A stretch of DNA of 64,000 bases from Microbacterium saperdae (GTDB lineage Bacteria > Actinomycetota > Actinomycetes > Actinomycetales > Microbacteriaceae), in assembly GCF_006716345.1 (NCBI RefSeq), contig NZ_VFOX01000001.1:2108001-2172000 (forward strand), given 5' to 3'. Positions within the stretch are counted from its first letter, which is position 1; each line of letters opens with the position of its first letter. The translations under genes were made by a program, and so were the position numbers. Below, one piece after another: positions 19,061 to 27,798 of this stretch. The notes below the pieces were generated by a model that saw nothing but the letters and a program-made list of their open reading frames with translations, ran no database searches and had not been told where the DNA came from.

Positions 19061-20100
19061 AGTCCGCTCACCCGCTTGCGACGAGCCAGCGCGATCAGCA
19101 CGGGTGCGCCGACGATCGCCGTGACGATGCTCACCTGCAGCTCGCCGGAAGGCAGCACGACGCGACCGATCACGTCCGAGAGCAGGAGCATGCTCGGCGC
19201 CACGACCGCAGAGTAGGCGATGATCCACCGCTGGTCCGGACCGGTGAACCAGCGCACGGCGTGCGGAACCATCAGTCCGATGAAGGCGATGGGCCCCGCG
19301 AGCGCGGTCGCCCCGCCCGCGAGGATCGTGACTCCGATGATCGAGACCACTCGTGTGCGCACCAGCCGCGCACCGAGAGTGCGTCCCAGGTCATCCCCGA
19401 GAGCGATCGCGTTGAGGGGTCGAGCCACCAGGAGGGCGATCACCAGGCCCACGCCGATGAAGGGCGCGATGATCGCCACGGCGCTGTCGTCACGGCCGCC
19501 CAGACTGCCCAGCCCCCAGAAGCGCAGCATGGTGAAGACCTCCAGGTTCTTGAGCATCACGATCGACGTGATCCCGCTGAGCACCGCACCGATCGCGACG
19601 CCGGCGAGCGTCATCCGGCCGGCGGAGGGACCACCCCGCCCTGCAGCGCCGATCAGATACACGACGAGTGTCACCACGAGCGCTCCCCCCAGCGCGAACC
19701 ACACGTACGCATTCGGCCCGCGCACTCCCAGGAGCCCGACACCGATGGTGACGGCGAACGTCGCACCGGCGTTCACGCCGAGGATGCCGGGGTCTGCCAG
19801 CGGATTGCGGGTGAACGCCTGGATCAGTGCGCCGCACACGCCGAGTGCCGGACCGACCACCAGTCCCACGATCGTGCGGGGAAGCCGCGAGTCCCGCACG
19901 ATGGCCTGCGCATCCGAACCGTCGAAGTCGATGAGCGCCGAGATCACGGTCGTGGGCGCGAGAGCCTTCGCCCCGACCATCAGGCTCAGCAGCACCGAGA
20001 GGGCGAGGAGGAGCAGTGCGAGCGCGAAGCCGACCGTGCGCGCCGCCGCGCCGCGGGACGTCACAGGACGCTCCGCGGCGCGGCTCGACAACGTGGACAA
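19057..20100 (-). CDS. Iron-siderophore ABC transporter permease (FecCD family)
   Basis: 347 aa polytopic protein, the partner of the next permease. FecCD motifs are LPRTIVGLVVGPALGVCGALIQAFTRNPLADPGILGVN and GPIAFIGLMVPHAVRW. The start is a TTG at 20100, two bases after the binding-protein stop; a GTG at codon 13 is an alternative. The tight spacing shows it is translated as part of the operon. Confidence 0.92.
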   Translation of the reverse strand: MSTLSSRAAERPVTSRGAAARTVGFALALLLLALSVLLSLMVGAKALAPTTVISALIDFDGSDAQAIVRDSRLPRTIVGLVVGPALGVCGALIQAFTRNPLADPGILGVNAGATFAVTIGVGLLGVRGPNAYVWFALGGALVVTLVVYLIGAAGRGGPSAGRMTLAGVAIGAVLSGITSIVMLKNLEVFTMLRFWGLGSLGGRDDSAVAIIAPFIGVGLVIALLVARPLNAIALGDDLGRTLGARLVRTRVVSIIGVTILAGGATALAGPIAFIGLMVPHAVRWFTGPDQRWIIAYSAVVAPSMLLLSDVIGRVVLPSGELQVSIVTAIVGAPVLIALARRKRVSGL

Positions 20101-20102
20101 CG

Positions 20103-21149
20103 TCAGTTCGTCGAGGGGACAGCGCTCGCGAGCGCGTCGGCGAGATCATCGATCGTCGAGGGGATGCTGAGCACGCTCGGCGCAGTGGTCGCCCAGGCGA
20201 GGCGCTGATCTTCGAAGAAGTAGTAGGAGTTCTGCGTGATCGGCGCCCAGCGCGAGATCAGCGGGTCGGCCAGCGTGTGGGAGACGTCCTCCGGGGTGTT
20301 GCTCCACCCGATGTGGAACTGGGACTCGATGTCGCCGAGCTCCTCGAGGCTGACGTTCGCGTAGAACTCCTTCGTCGTGCTCTCGAGTGCATCCACATCC
20401 GGCGACGACACGAAGCCGAGCTCCTCCAGAAGCGGCACGCGCGGGTCACGCGGCAGGTAGAGGCCGAGCGCGGTCTCGCCCTCACCGAGGAACCAGCCAT
20501 AGGTGAAGACGATCCCCTCGAACTCCGGGTGTGCTTCCGCGGTGGCGGCGATCGCGGCATCCGCGTCGTCGAGCAGCTGCTGCGCCTCCTCCTCCTTGTC
20601 GAGGATCGAACCGACCGAGAGCGTGAGCTGCTCACGATCCGAGGCCCATGCCGACTTCTGGAACGCGACGGTCGGTGCGATCTCCGTCAGGCGCTTGTAG
20701 TCGGTCTCGCTGATGCCGGAGTGGTTGGCGAGGATCACATCGGGCGCGAGCGCAAGAATCTGCTCGAAGTCGTACTCACCGGCGTCTGTGAACTGGATGA
20801 CCTCGGGAAGCTCGCCGCCGAGCTCCTCCACCTTGTCCTTGAACCACGGCAGGTACGTGTCCACGTTGCCCCAGCTGAAGTCCTCCACACCCACCGGCAC
20901 TTCGCCCAACGCGGCGACGACGTCGAGCGAGTACCAGCCGAGAGTGACGACGCGCTCGGGCTTCTCCGTGATCGTGGTCTCGCCGTAGACATGTTCCACG
21001 GTGAGGGGGTACGTGTCGGAGGCCGTCTGAGAGGACTCGCCGCCCTCCGCGTCCGACGCCGCGGCGCACGCAGAAAGCGAGGATGCGGCGAGGGCGAGAG
21101 CGGTGAGCGCGATGAGCGCTCGGGGGGCGCGCCGGAACGGGCGGGACAT
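20103..21149 (-). CDS. Iron-siderophore ABC transporter substrate-binding lipoprotein
   Basis: 348 aa FepB/FhuD-like binding protein. The signal peptide ends in lipobox LSAC (Cys28), followed by a Ser/Glu-rich tether and VEHVYGETTITEKPERVVTLGW, the typical first beta strand of the family. The ATG at 21149 has GGAG four bases upstream, so it is preferred to an ATG eight codons earlier. It delivers ferric siderophores to the FecCD permeases encoded downstream. Its promoter region carries an iron-box. Confidence 0.94.
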   Translation of the reverse strand: MSRPFRRAPRALIALTALALAASSLSACAAASDAEGGESSQTASDTYPLTVEHVYGETTITEKPERVVTLGWYSLDVVAALGEVPVGVEDFSWGNVDTYLPWFKDKVEELGGELPEVIQFTDAGEYDFEQILALAPDVILANHSGISETDYKRLTEIAPTVAFQKSAWASDREQLTLSVGSILDKEEEAQQLLDDADAAIAATAEAHPEFEGIVFTYGWFLGEGETALGLYLPRDPRVPLLEELGFVSSPDVDALESTTKEFYANVSLEELGDIESQFHIGWSNTPEDVSHTLADPLISRWAPITQNSYYFFEDQRLAWATTAPSVLSIPSTIDDLADALASAVPSTN

Positions 21150-21191
21150 GGGACTCCTCGGGTGGAAGGGCACAGGTGACGAGGCCCCAAC

Positions 21192-21210
21192 ATAGTAAAG
21201 GCTTACCTAA
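21192..21210 (-). promoter_or_regulatory. IdeR/DtxR iron box
   Basis: On the minus strand the 19-mer TTAGGTAAGCCTTTACTAT matches the DtxR/IdeR consensus (TTAGGTTAGCCTAACCTAA) well in its left half and centre. A -10-like TACTAT lies at its 3' end, so iron-loaded repressor would block the siderophore operon. It lies 43 bp upstream of the operon start and 102 bp from the divergent AraC gene. Confidence 0.8.
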
Positions 21211-21311
21211 TTTGCTACCATCCGAGAAGGACACCAATCGTCCCAGAAGTCGGTCGTGATGTCCGTCCAGGATGATCTGGTTCCACGATCACCACCGGAG
21301 GCTCGACCGCT

Positions 21312-22097
21312 GTGCCTGGAAAGACATACGAGAAACTTGAGGCGCACCGCGAGCAGGTGCTGCCGGACCAGTACTTCGAGCCGCATTCGCACGCCGCCGA
21401 CCAGCTGGCGTGGATCCCCGGCGGGGCCCGCATCGGCGTGGGCGATTCCCGCTGGCATCTGCACGGTGACCACTTCGCCTGGATCCCCGCCCTCGCCGAG
21501 CACGAGATGCAGATGGTCGGGGCCGAGGAGATGTTCAGCCTCTACATCGACCCTGTCCTGCGGCTCCCCCAGCCGCGCTGGACCCGGCCGCTGGTTCTCC
21601 CCGTCGATCCCGTGGCGGTGGCGATCATCCAGAGCCTGTCGTCGATCGACGTCGATGAGTCACGATTGGACGCCTCGATCGCTCTGCTGCGGGAGATCCT
21701 CTCCTCGACCGAGGAGAGCTATGACGCGCTGGCGCTCCCCTCCGACCCGCGCGCTCGTGCGATCGCGGAAGCCATCCTCGAGGATCCTCAGGAGCTCCGC
21801 GAGCTGGAGAACTGGGCGCAGCACTTCGGTGTCAGCACCAAGACCCTGCATCGTGCCTTCCTCGCGGACACCGGGATCACCTTCAGCCAGTGGCGCACCC
21901 GCGCACGCGTCTATGCGGCTGAGCGCCTCCTCGTGGAGGGGCACTCCGTGCAGGACACCGCCGAGCTCATCGGCTACAGCACGCCGACCGGCTTCATCAA
22001 GGCATTCCGGCAGGTGTTCGGATCGACGCCGGCGACCTACATCCGCGCGAAACGACGACTGCGCGGCGCCCCCGCGTTCCGTCGGCCCCTGCACTGA
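21312..22097 (+). CDS. AraC-family transcriptional regulator with cupin sensor domain
   Basis: 261 aa. The N-terminal cupin-like part (about residues 10-110) has HSHAADQLAWIPGGARIGVGDSRWHLHGDHFAWIPALAEHEMQM with several His residues. The C-terminal double HTH spans about 160-250 (LENWAQHFGVSTKTLHRAFLADTGITFSQWRTRARVYAAERLL; DTAELIGYSTPTGFIKAFRQVFGSTPATY). The start is a GTG. It is divergent from the siderophore operon across the iron box, so it may activate uptake genes on sensing a siderophore; that is inferred from position. Confidence 0.88.
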   Translation: MPGKTYEKLEAHREQVLPDQYFEPHSHAADQLAWIPGGARIGVGDSRWHLHGDHFAWIPALAEHEMQMVGAEEMFSLYIDPVLRLPQPRWTRPLVLPVDPVAVAIIQSLSSIDVDESRLDASIALLREILSSTEESYDALALPSDPRARAIAEAILEDPQELRELENWAQHFGVSTKTLHRAFLADTGITFSQWRTRARVYAAERLLVEGHSVQDTAELIGYSTPTGFIKAFRQVFGSTPATYIRAKRRLRGAPAFRRPLH

Positions 22098-22143
22098 CAC
22101 CGCGCCTCCCCGCGTTGTCAGCGCCCAGTGAGATCCTCGACTC

Positions 22144-22653
22144 ATGGCAGACATCACACTTCGCCTCTGGAGCGAGGACGATCTCTGGTTGCTGCACCGG
22201 GCCAACACTGCAGAGATGACCGCGCATCTGAACGGTCCCGAGTCGGACGCCGAGGTCGCCGATCGTCACGCTCGCTATCTCCGCTACGTCGAGACCGGGG
22301 AAGCCCGGATGTTCGTCATCCGGCACGGCACGCAGGAAGTCGGGTCCATCGGCTACTGGAGCGTGCGCTGGAGAGAGCAGGACGCTTTCGAGACCGGATG
22401 GTTCGTCCTTCCGGAAGCCCAAGGCCAGGGGATCGCGGGCCGAGCGGTCGGGCTGCTGCGCGACGACATCAGCAGCCAGGGAGGCGACAGTCGCCCACTC
22501 GTCGCGTTTCCCGAAACCGACAACCCTGCGTCCAATGCCGTCTGCCGACGCGCCGGCCTCCAGCTGGTCGGCACCATCACTGCGAGCTTCCGAGGCGCTG
22601 ATCTCACGATGAACGAGTGGGTGCTCGACGGGTATGAGCGCCGGGGCTCGTAG
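22144..22653 (+). CDS. GNAT-family N-acetyltransferase (RimJ/RimL-like)
   Basis: 169 aa acetyl-CoA-dependent transferase. Its core includes FETGWFVLPEAQGQGIAGRAVGLL (the Q/R-x-x-G-x-A loop, here QGQGIAGRA), and it ends with NAVCRRAGLQLVGTI, the usual motif B. The acceptor substrate is unknown. It ends nine bases before the DapA-like gene, so the two may be expressed together, although TAGGCT gives the next gene its own start. Confidence 0.83.
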   Translation: MADITLRLWSEDDLWLLHRANTAEMTAHLNGPESDAEVADRHARYLRYVETGEARMFVIRHGTQEVGSIGYWSVRWREQDAFETGWFVLPEAQGQGIAGRAVGLLRDDISSQGGDSRPLVAFPETDNPASNAVCRRAGLQLVGTITASFRGADLTMNEWVLDGYERRGS

Positions 22654-22662
22654 GCTGTTCGC

Positions 22663-23565
22663 ATGTCGCCCTTCGCCGGACTCAGCGCGTTCCCCCTCAC
22701 CCCGTTGCACGATGACGTCGTCGACGAACGTGCCTTCGCCGGGCTCGTGGAGCGGCTGGCGGCGGCCGACGTCGATTCGATCACCGCACTCGGCTCCACC
22801 GGGTGCGCGGCATACCTGAGCCCGATCGAGCGCGCTCGCGTCGCACGTCTCGCCGTCGAGCACGCCGACCGCACACCGGTCTTCGTCGGCATCAGCGCCC
22901 TGCGGACATCCGAGGTGCTCCTGCACGCCGCGAACGCGGAGCGGGCGGGAGCTGCCGGCCTTCTCCTGGCTCCGATGACCTATCAGCCGCTGACCTCGGA
23001 CGACGTGTTCGAGATGTATCAGACCGTCACCGCACGTAGCGGACTTCCCGTGATCGTCTACGACAACCCCGGCACGACGCACTTCGCCTTCTCGCCCGAG
23101 CTCTACGGTCGCATCGCCGAGCTCCCCGGCATCGCGTCGATCAAGATCCCGGGGGTCCCCCGGGAACCGGATGCGGCACGCGCCCACGTCGCCGAGATCC
23201 GCGCAACCATTCCCGACCATGTGACCATCGGAGTCTCGGGCGACGCGTTCGGTGCCGCCGGCCTCGCCGCTGGTTGCGATGCCTGGTACTCCGTGGTGGC
23301 AGGCACGCTGCCCTCCCCCGCCGCTCGGATCACCCGGAGCAGCCAAGAAGGGGCCTTCGATGCGGCCGCCGCCGAGTCGGCGCGTCTCGCGCCCCTGTGG
23401 GAGCTCTTCGCCGAATTCGGGGGCAGCCTGCGTGTGATCGCCGCTGTCGCCGAGCACCTCGGCCTCGCACCTTCTCGGTGCCTGCCGCTCCCGATCCGCG
23501 GGCTCGACGATGAACAGCGAGGCCGCGTCGCGACCGTGATCGAAGAGCTCTCGCTCGGAGGCTGA
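22663..23565 (+). CDS. Dihydrodipicolinate synthase/N-acetylneuraminate lyase family protein
   Basis: 300 aa TIM-barrel class I aldolase. The Schiff-base lysine is Lys161 (ASIKIPGV) and the catalytic Tyr133 lies in VIVYDNPGTT. The usual GTTGE loop is GSTGC here (44-48). True DapA is encoded at 45987-46964, so this paralogue probably acts on another 2-oxo acid aldol substrate. Its ATG is six bases after TAGGCT. It converges with the FAD-oxidase operon with only a 3-bp gap. Confidence 0.88.
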   Translation: MSPFAGLSAFPLTPLHDDVVDERAFAGLVERLAAADVDSITALGSTGCAAYLSPIERARVARLAVEHADRTPVFVGISALRTSEVLLHAANAERAGAAGLLLAPMTYQPLTSDDVFEMYQTVTARSGLPVIVYDNPGTTHFAFSPELYGRIAELPGIASIKIPGVPREPDAARAHVAEIRATIPDHVTIGVSGDAFGAAGLAAGCDAWYSVVAGTLPSPAARITRSSQEGAFDAAAAESARLAPLWELFAEFGGSLRVIAAVAEHLGLAPSRCLPLPIRGLDDEQRGRVATVIEELSLGG

Positions 23566-23568
23566 CAC

Positions 23569-25029
23569 TCACTCACCGCGGCTGTCGACCATCTTCCCCG
23601 GGTTGAGCATTCCCTCCGGATCCAGAGCGCGCTTGATCGCTCGCATCACCGGAACGCCGCTGGGATGCTCATCGATCAGATCGGACATCTTCCCCTCTCC
23701 GATACCGTGTTCGCCGGTGCAGGTGCCGCCGACGGAGAGTGCTCGGCGGATCATCCGTCGATACAGCGCGGCCGCGCGATGCCGTTCCGCATCGTCTCCC
23801 TTCGCGAGGACGAACGCGAGGTGGAAGTTCCCGTCGCCCACATGCCCGGCGATGGGGGCGACGAGTCCACTGGCTTCGATGTCGGCCTGTGTCTCGGTGA
23901 TGCACTGCGCGAGGTGGGCGATCGGCACGCAGACATCGGTCGACCAGGTGTACGCATCGGGACGAAGCGCCTGCGCGGCCGGGAGCGCGTCATGGCGCAC
24001 CTGCCAGACCCGCTCCTGGTCATCAGGGGCGATGCTCCGGCGCTCGAGCATTCCCTCGGACTCCGCGATGGCGTCGAGCCGCTCCCCCTGCCCCACGAGA
24101 CTTCTCGTCTCACCGCTCAGCTCGATGAACAGGGTCGACGTCTCGCGGAAATCGGTGTGCGAGTAGGCGTTGAGTGCGGCGATCTGCACGGTGTCGAGCA
24201 GCTCCGCTCTGGCCAGATCGGCGCCCGCCTGCAGACTCCGCTGCACGACGCGCGCCGCGGCTTCGACCGAGCGGAAGGACAGCACGGTGAGCGAACGCGC
24301 CTCGGGTATCGGCGTCAGCTTCAGCGTCAGCTCGGTGATGATCCCGAGGGTCCCCTCCGAGCCGATGAACAGGTGCGTGAGGTCGTAGCCAGCCGATGAC
24401 TTGCGTGCGCGGCCACCGGTCCGCACCACCGTGCCGTCCGCCATGACCACCGTGAGCCCTCGGACGTTCTCGGCCATCGTGCCGTACTTCACCGCGTTCG
24501 TCCCGCTGGCCCGTGTGGCGGCCATCCCTCCGAGGGACGCGTCCACACCCGGACCGGCCACGAACTGCAGCCCCTCGCGCGCCAGCACGGGATTGAGACC
24601 GCTGCGCCGCACGCCCGCCTCGACTGTCGCATCTGCGGAGTCCGGATCGATCCGCAGGATCCTGTTCATCTCCTGAAGGTCGATGATCACGACGTTCGCC
24701 CGGGGAGGCACCGTTCCGGTGATCGGGTCGACTTCACCGGGGCGCGCATTTGCCCCGCCCTCGAGCCCCGTGCCGGTGCCCCGTGCGATCACCGGCACGC
24801 CCGCCGCCCGACAGACCCGCACCGCCGTCGCCACGTCATCCGTCGACGTCGCTCTGACCACGGCGACCGCCGGGGCCCACGGGTGATGAGAGCGATCATG
24901 CGAGTAGTCACTCGTATCGGCAGCACGCCGCAGCACCCGGCCGGGAAGCGCCCGCTCCAGCGTTTCCACGACGCCTCGCTCATCGCCGTCCGCCTCGTCT
25001 GCGCGCGCAGATCTCTGTGCATCGCCCAT
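23569..25029 (-). CDS. FAD-linked oxidase (GlcD/D-lactate dehydrogenase type)
   Basis: 486 aa flavoprotein of the FAD-binding PCMH family with a C-terminal FAD-oxidase domain. GVPVIARGTGTGLEGGANA and VDASLGGMAATRASGTNAVKYGTM bind FAD. AGHVGDGNFHLAFV and GGTCTGEHGIGEGK are the diagnostic C-terminal motifs of GlcD/DLD enzymes that oxidise 2-hydroxy acids. It starts six bases after the stop of the HisC-like gene, in the same operon, so it probably turns a 2-hydroxy acid into the 2-oxo acid used by that aminotransferase. Confidence 0.9.
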   Translation of the reverse strand: MGDAQRSARADEADGDERGVVETLERALPGRVLRRAADTSDYSHDRSHHPWAPAVAVVRATSTDDVATAVRVCRAAGVPVIARGTGTGLEGGANARPGEVDPITGTVPPRANVVIIDLQEMNRILRIDPDSADATVEAGVRRSGLNPVLAREGLQFVAGPGVDASLGGMAATRASGTNAVKYGTMAENVRGLTVVMADGTVVRTGGRARKSSAGYDLTHLFIGSEGTLGIITELTLKLTPIPEARSLTVLSFRSVEAAARVVQRSLQAGADLARAELLDTVQIAALNAYSHTDFRETSTLFIELSGETRSLVGQGERLDAIAESEGMLERRSIAPDDQERVWQVRHDALPAAQALRPDAYTWSTDVCVPIAHLAQCITETQADIEASGLVAPIAGHVGDGNFHLAFVLAKGDDAERHRAAALYRRMIRRALSVGGTCTGEHGIGEGKMSDLIDEHPSGVPVMRAIKRALDPEGMLNPGKMVDSRGE

Positions 25030-25035
25030 CGTCCT

Positions 25036-26157
25036 CTACTCCTTCCGGTTCGACGCAGTGAGATCACGGACGATCCCGAGCACGCGCAGGTGCGCCTCCC
25101 GCAGACCGATGGAGACCCGCACACCCTCCGCCGCGAACTGACGCACCGCGACAGCCTGCGCATTGCAGAGCGCGGTGAACTCCGCCGACCGTTCGCCCCA
25201 TGGCAACCAGACGAAGTTGCCCTGCGCCTCCGGGATCCTCAGCCCCGCGCTCGAGAGCTCAGCTCGGAACCACTCCCGCTCCTGCACGGTCCGCTCGACC
25301 CGCTCGAGCACATCCGGCAGCGCGTCCAACGAGGCGATGGCCGCCATCTGCCCCGCCTGGGAGACGGAGAACGGCACGGCGACGGCATCCAGGTGCTTGA
25401 TGACGCGTTCCCTGGCGATGGCGTAGCCCACCCGCAGCCCCGCGAGGCCGTGCGCCTTGGAGAACGTGCGCAGCACGAGCACGTTCCCGAACTCCCTGTG
25501 CAACGCCATCGCATCGAGCCTGTCGTCGCCGCGCACGTACTCGACGTAGGCCTCGTCGATCACGACCAGCACATGCGAGGGCAGCCGCAGGAGGAAGTCC
25601 TTGACCTCGGCATGACCGAGGGCGGGACCCGTCGGGTTGTTCGGGGTGCACAGGATCATGACTCTCGTCCGCTCCGTCACGGCCGCGAGCATGCCCTCGA
25701 GGTCATGCGTCATGTCCGGCCGCAGTGCCACCGGGACACCATGTGCGCCGGTCTGACCGATCGAGATCGGATAGGACTCGAACGAGCGCCAGGCATAGAC
25801 GACCTCGTCGGCGGTGCCGTCGGGACGACGTCCCGCGAACACCTGCAGGACGTCGTTCAGCACCGCGAGGCTCCCGGCGCCCGCCACGATGTTCGAGGGC
25901 CGGATGCGCAGCATCTCTGCGAGCCTCTCCCGCAGTGGCGAGGCGCTGGGGTCCGGGTACACGTTCGGGCGATCGGCCAGGCGTATCGCCTCCTGCACCG
26001 CCGGTAGCGGATCGAACGGACTCTCGTTGGATGAGAGTTTGAACCCCTCCAGCCCCGGACGGGCGATCACCGGCTTGCCGGGGCGGTACCGCGGCAGCCG
26101 GGTGATCTCGGGGCGCGGTTGCACGGCGTCCGCGTGCTCGTCGACGGTTCTCATCAT
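25036..26157 (-). CDS. Histidinol-phosphate/aromatic aminotransferase-like protein
   Basis: 373 aa HisC-like fold-type I aminotransferase. It has KLSSNESPFDPLP, PNNPTG (172-177), IDEAYVEY, and TFSKAHGLAGLRVGYA with the PLP Lys234. The ATG at 26157 is used because GAGG is found upstream; a second ATG follows immediately. It lies between an NCS1 permease and an FAD-linked oxidase rather than in a histidine operon, so a catabolic role with an aromatic or imidazole 2-oxo acid is more likely than HisC proper. Confidence 0.87.
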   Translation of the reverse strand: MMRTVDEHADAVQPRPEITRLPRYRPGKPVIARPGLEGFKLSSNESPFDPLPAVQEAIRLADRPNVYPDPSASPLRERLAEMLRIRPSNIVAGAGSLAVLNDVLQVFAGRRPDGTADEVVYAWRSFESYPISIGQTGAHGVPVALRPDMTHDLEGMLAAVTERTRVMILCTPNNPTGPALGHAEVKDFLLRLPSHVLVVIDEAYVEYVRGDDRLDAMALHREFGNVLVLRTFSKAHGLAGLRVGYAIARERVIKHLDAVAVPFSVSQAGQMAAIASLDALPDVLERVERTVQEREWFRAELSSAGLRIPEAQGNFVWLPWGERSAEFTALCNAQAVAVRQFAAEGVRVSIGLREAHLRVLGIVRDLTASNRKE

Positions 26158-26197
26158 GAGGGTTCCTCTGGTCGCGAGAACGAGTGGGGAAGGCACC

Positions 26198-27685
26198 TCA
26201 CACCACCGCGATCTGACCGGTCTGCTCTGGTGTGTAGTCGCGCGGGTAGATCATGGCCGACGGCGGTCTCATGGTGCGCTTGGCCCACGGGTAGTACACC
26301 GCGAAGGTGACGATCATCGACACGGCCCAGGAGACGTCTATCCCGCCCATCACATCGGCCAACGGCCCGTTGAACGTTCCCAGCACGCTGTAGGTGTCAC
26401 TGGTCAGGAAGGGGATCTGCACCGCGATGCCGATCGCATATGACACGAGGGCGGTCCAGTTCACCGCGCCGTAGCGTCCGCGCCGGTCGTAGAGCGCGGG
26501 AATGTCGATGCGCTCCTTGGAGATCAGATAGTAGTCGACCAGATTGATGATGCTCCACGGGATGAACACCGCGAGGAGCAGCAGGACGAAGTTCTTGAAG
26601 TTGTTCAGGAAGTCCGCGCTCGCAGCGATGGCGATGACCATCGTCAAGGCGACGAACACGATGATGTAGATCGAGCGCGCTCGAGACGTGATCCGCGTGC
26701 CGGCGTTGAAGCTGGTGATCACCGTCACTGTGCTCATGATGCCGCCGTAGGCGTTGAGCGTGTTGGCCGTGAGCTTGCCGACGATGATCACGAGGTAGAT
26801 CACGAATGCCGCCGCTGCCGGTCCCGCGAGGTGCCCCACGAACCCCACCGGTCCACCGAGCAGCGCCTCCCCTGAGACCGCACCGATCAGGATGCCGAGC
26901 GTCATCGAAATCTGCGTGCCGGTGACGCTGCCGAGGAAGGTCGACCAGAACGTCGTCGACACCGGGGTGTCCGCGGGGAGGTAGCGCGAATAGTCGGCCA
27001 CGTACGGCGCGTAGGTCATCTGCCAGCTCGCTCCGAGCGTCAGGCACACCATGAACGTCGCGGCATCGGTCGCCCCCTCCCCGAAGCTCGCCCCGACGTC
27101 ATAGTTCGCGAAGAGCTGGAAGAAGAGGTAGGCGAATCCGAGGATGCCCGCGACGGTCGCCACCCGCCCCATCACGTGGATGAGTTGGTATCCGAAGACC
27201 GACACGATGACCGTCAGCACGCCGAAGATGAGGATGCCGACGACCGGAGCGGCTCCGGCGGTGGAAGGCAACCCGAGGAGATGGCTGATGGCATCTCCCG
27301 CCAACGCGGCGCCGGTCGACGCGAAGCCGAGATACATGCATATGACGAGCACGAGCGGGAGCGTCGCTCCGATCACCCCGAACTGCGCGCGGCTCGAGAT
27401 CATCTGCGGCAGGCCCATCCGCGGACCCTGCCCCGAGTGCAGAGCCATCGTCACTCCGCCGATGACATTGCCCACGAGCACGGCGATGATGGCGGTGAGC
27501 GGCTCAGCGTGGAAGATCGCGACCGCGATCAGGCCGGTGACGATCGCCGTGATCTGCATGTTCCCGCCGAACCAGAGCGTGAACTGGCTCCACGGCGTGC
27601 CGTGGCGTTCGTTCTTCGGCACCATGTCGATGGTTCTCCGCTCGATGATCAGAGTTCCGGTCGTCGTCGTCTGTTGACTCGTCAT
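26198..27685 (-). CDS. NCS1-family nucleobase/cytosine-type permease
   Basis: 495 aa cation symporter with about 12 hydrophobic helices. The N-terminal WSQFTLWFGGNMQITAIVTG, GLPQMISSRAQFGVIGA and IPWSIINLVDYYL are typical of the CodB/PucI/Mhp1 family that imports cytosine, purines, allantoin or hydantoins. The ATG at 27685 follows AGGAG (27696-27700). It is the first gene of the operon with the aminotransferase and FAD-oxidase, under the nearby IclR gene. The transported ring compound is unknown. Confidence 0.9.
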   Translation of the reverse strand: MTSQQTTTTGTLIIERRTIDMVPKNERHGTPWSQFTLWFGGNMQITAIVTGLIAVAIFHAEPLTAIIAVLVGNVIGGVTMALHSGQGPRMGLPQMISSRAQFGVIGATLPLVLVICMYLGFASTGAALAGDAISHLLGLPSTAGAAPVVGILIFGVLTVIVSVFGYQLIHVMGRVATVAGILGFAYLFFQLFANYDVGASFGEGATDAATFMVCLTLGASWQMTYAPYVADYSRYLPADTPVSTTFWSTFLGSVTGTQISMTLGILIGAVSGEALLGGPVGFVGHLAGPAAAAFVIYLVIIVGKLTANTLNAYGGIMSTVTVITSFNAGTRITSRARSIYIIVFVALTMVIAIAASADFLNNFKNFVLLLLAVFIPWSIINLVDYYLISKERIDIPALYDRRGRYGAVNWTALVSYAIGIAVQIPFLTSDTYSVLGTFNGPLADVMGGIDVSWAVSMIVTFAVYYPWAKRTMRPPSAMIYPRDYTPEQTGQIAVV

Positions 27686-27798
27686 CGTGTCAACTCTCCT
27701 TTCGGTTGTCCGCGGAAGGCGGCATGCATCGTCGCGAGTGAGCGAGGAGCAGCGGACGCCGAGCCGTCGGAGGGTGTGAGTTCGTGCAGATCTGGGAG

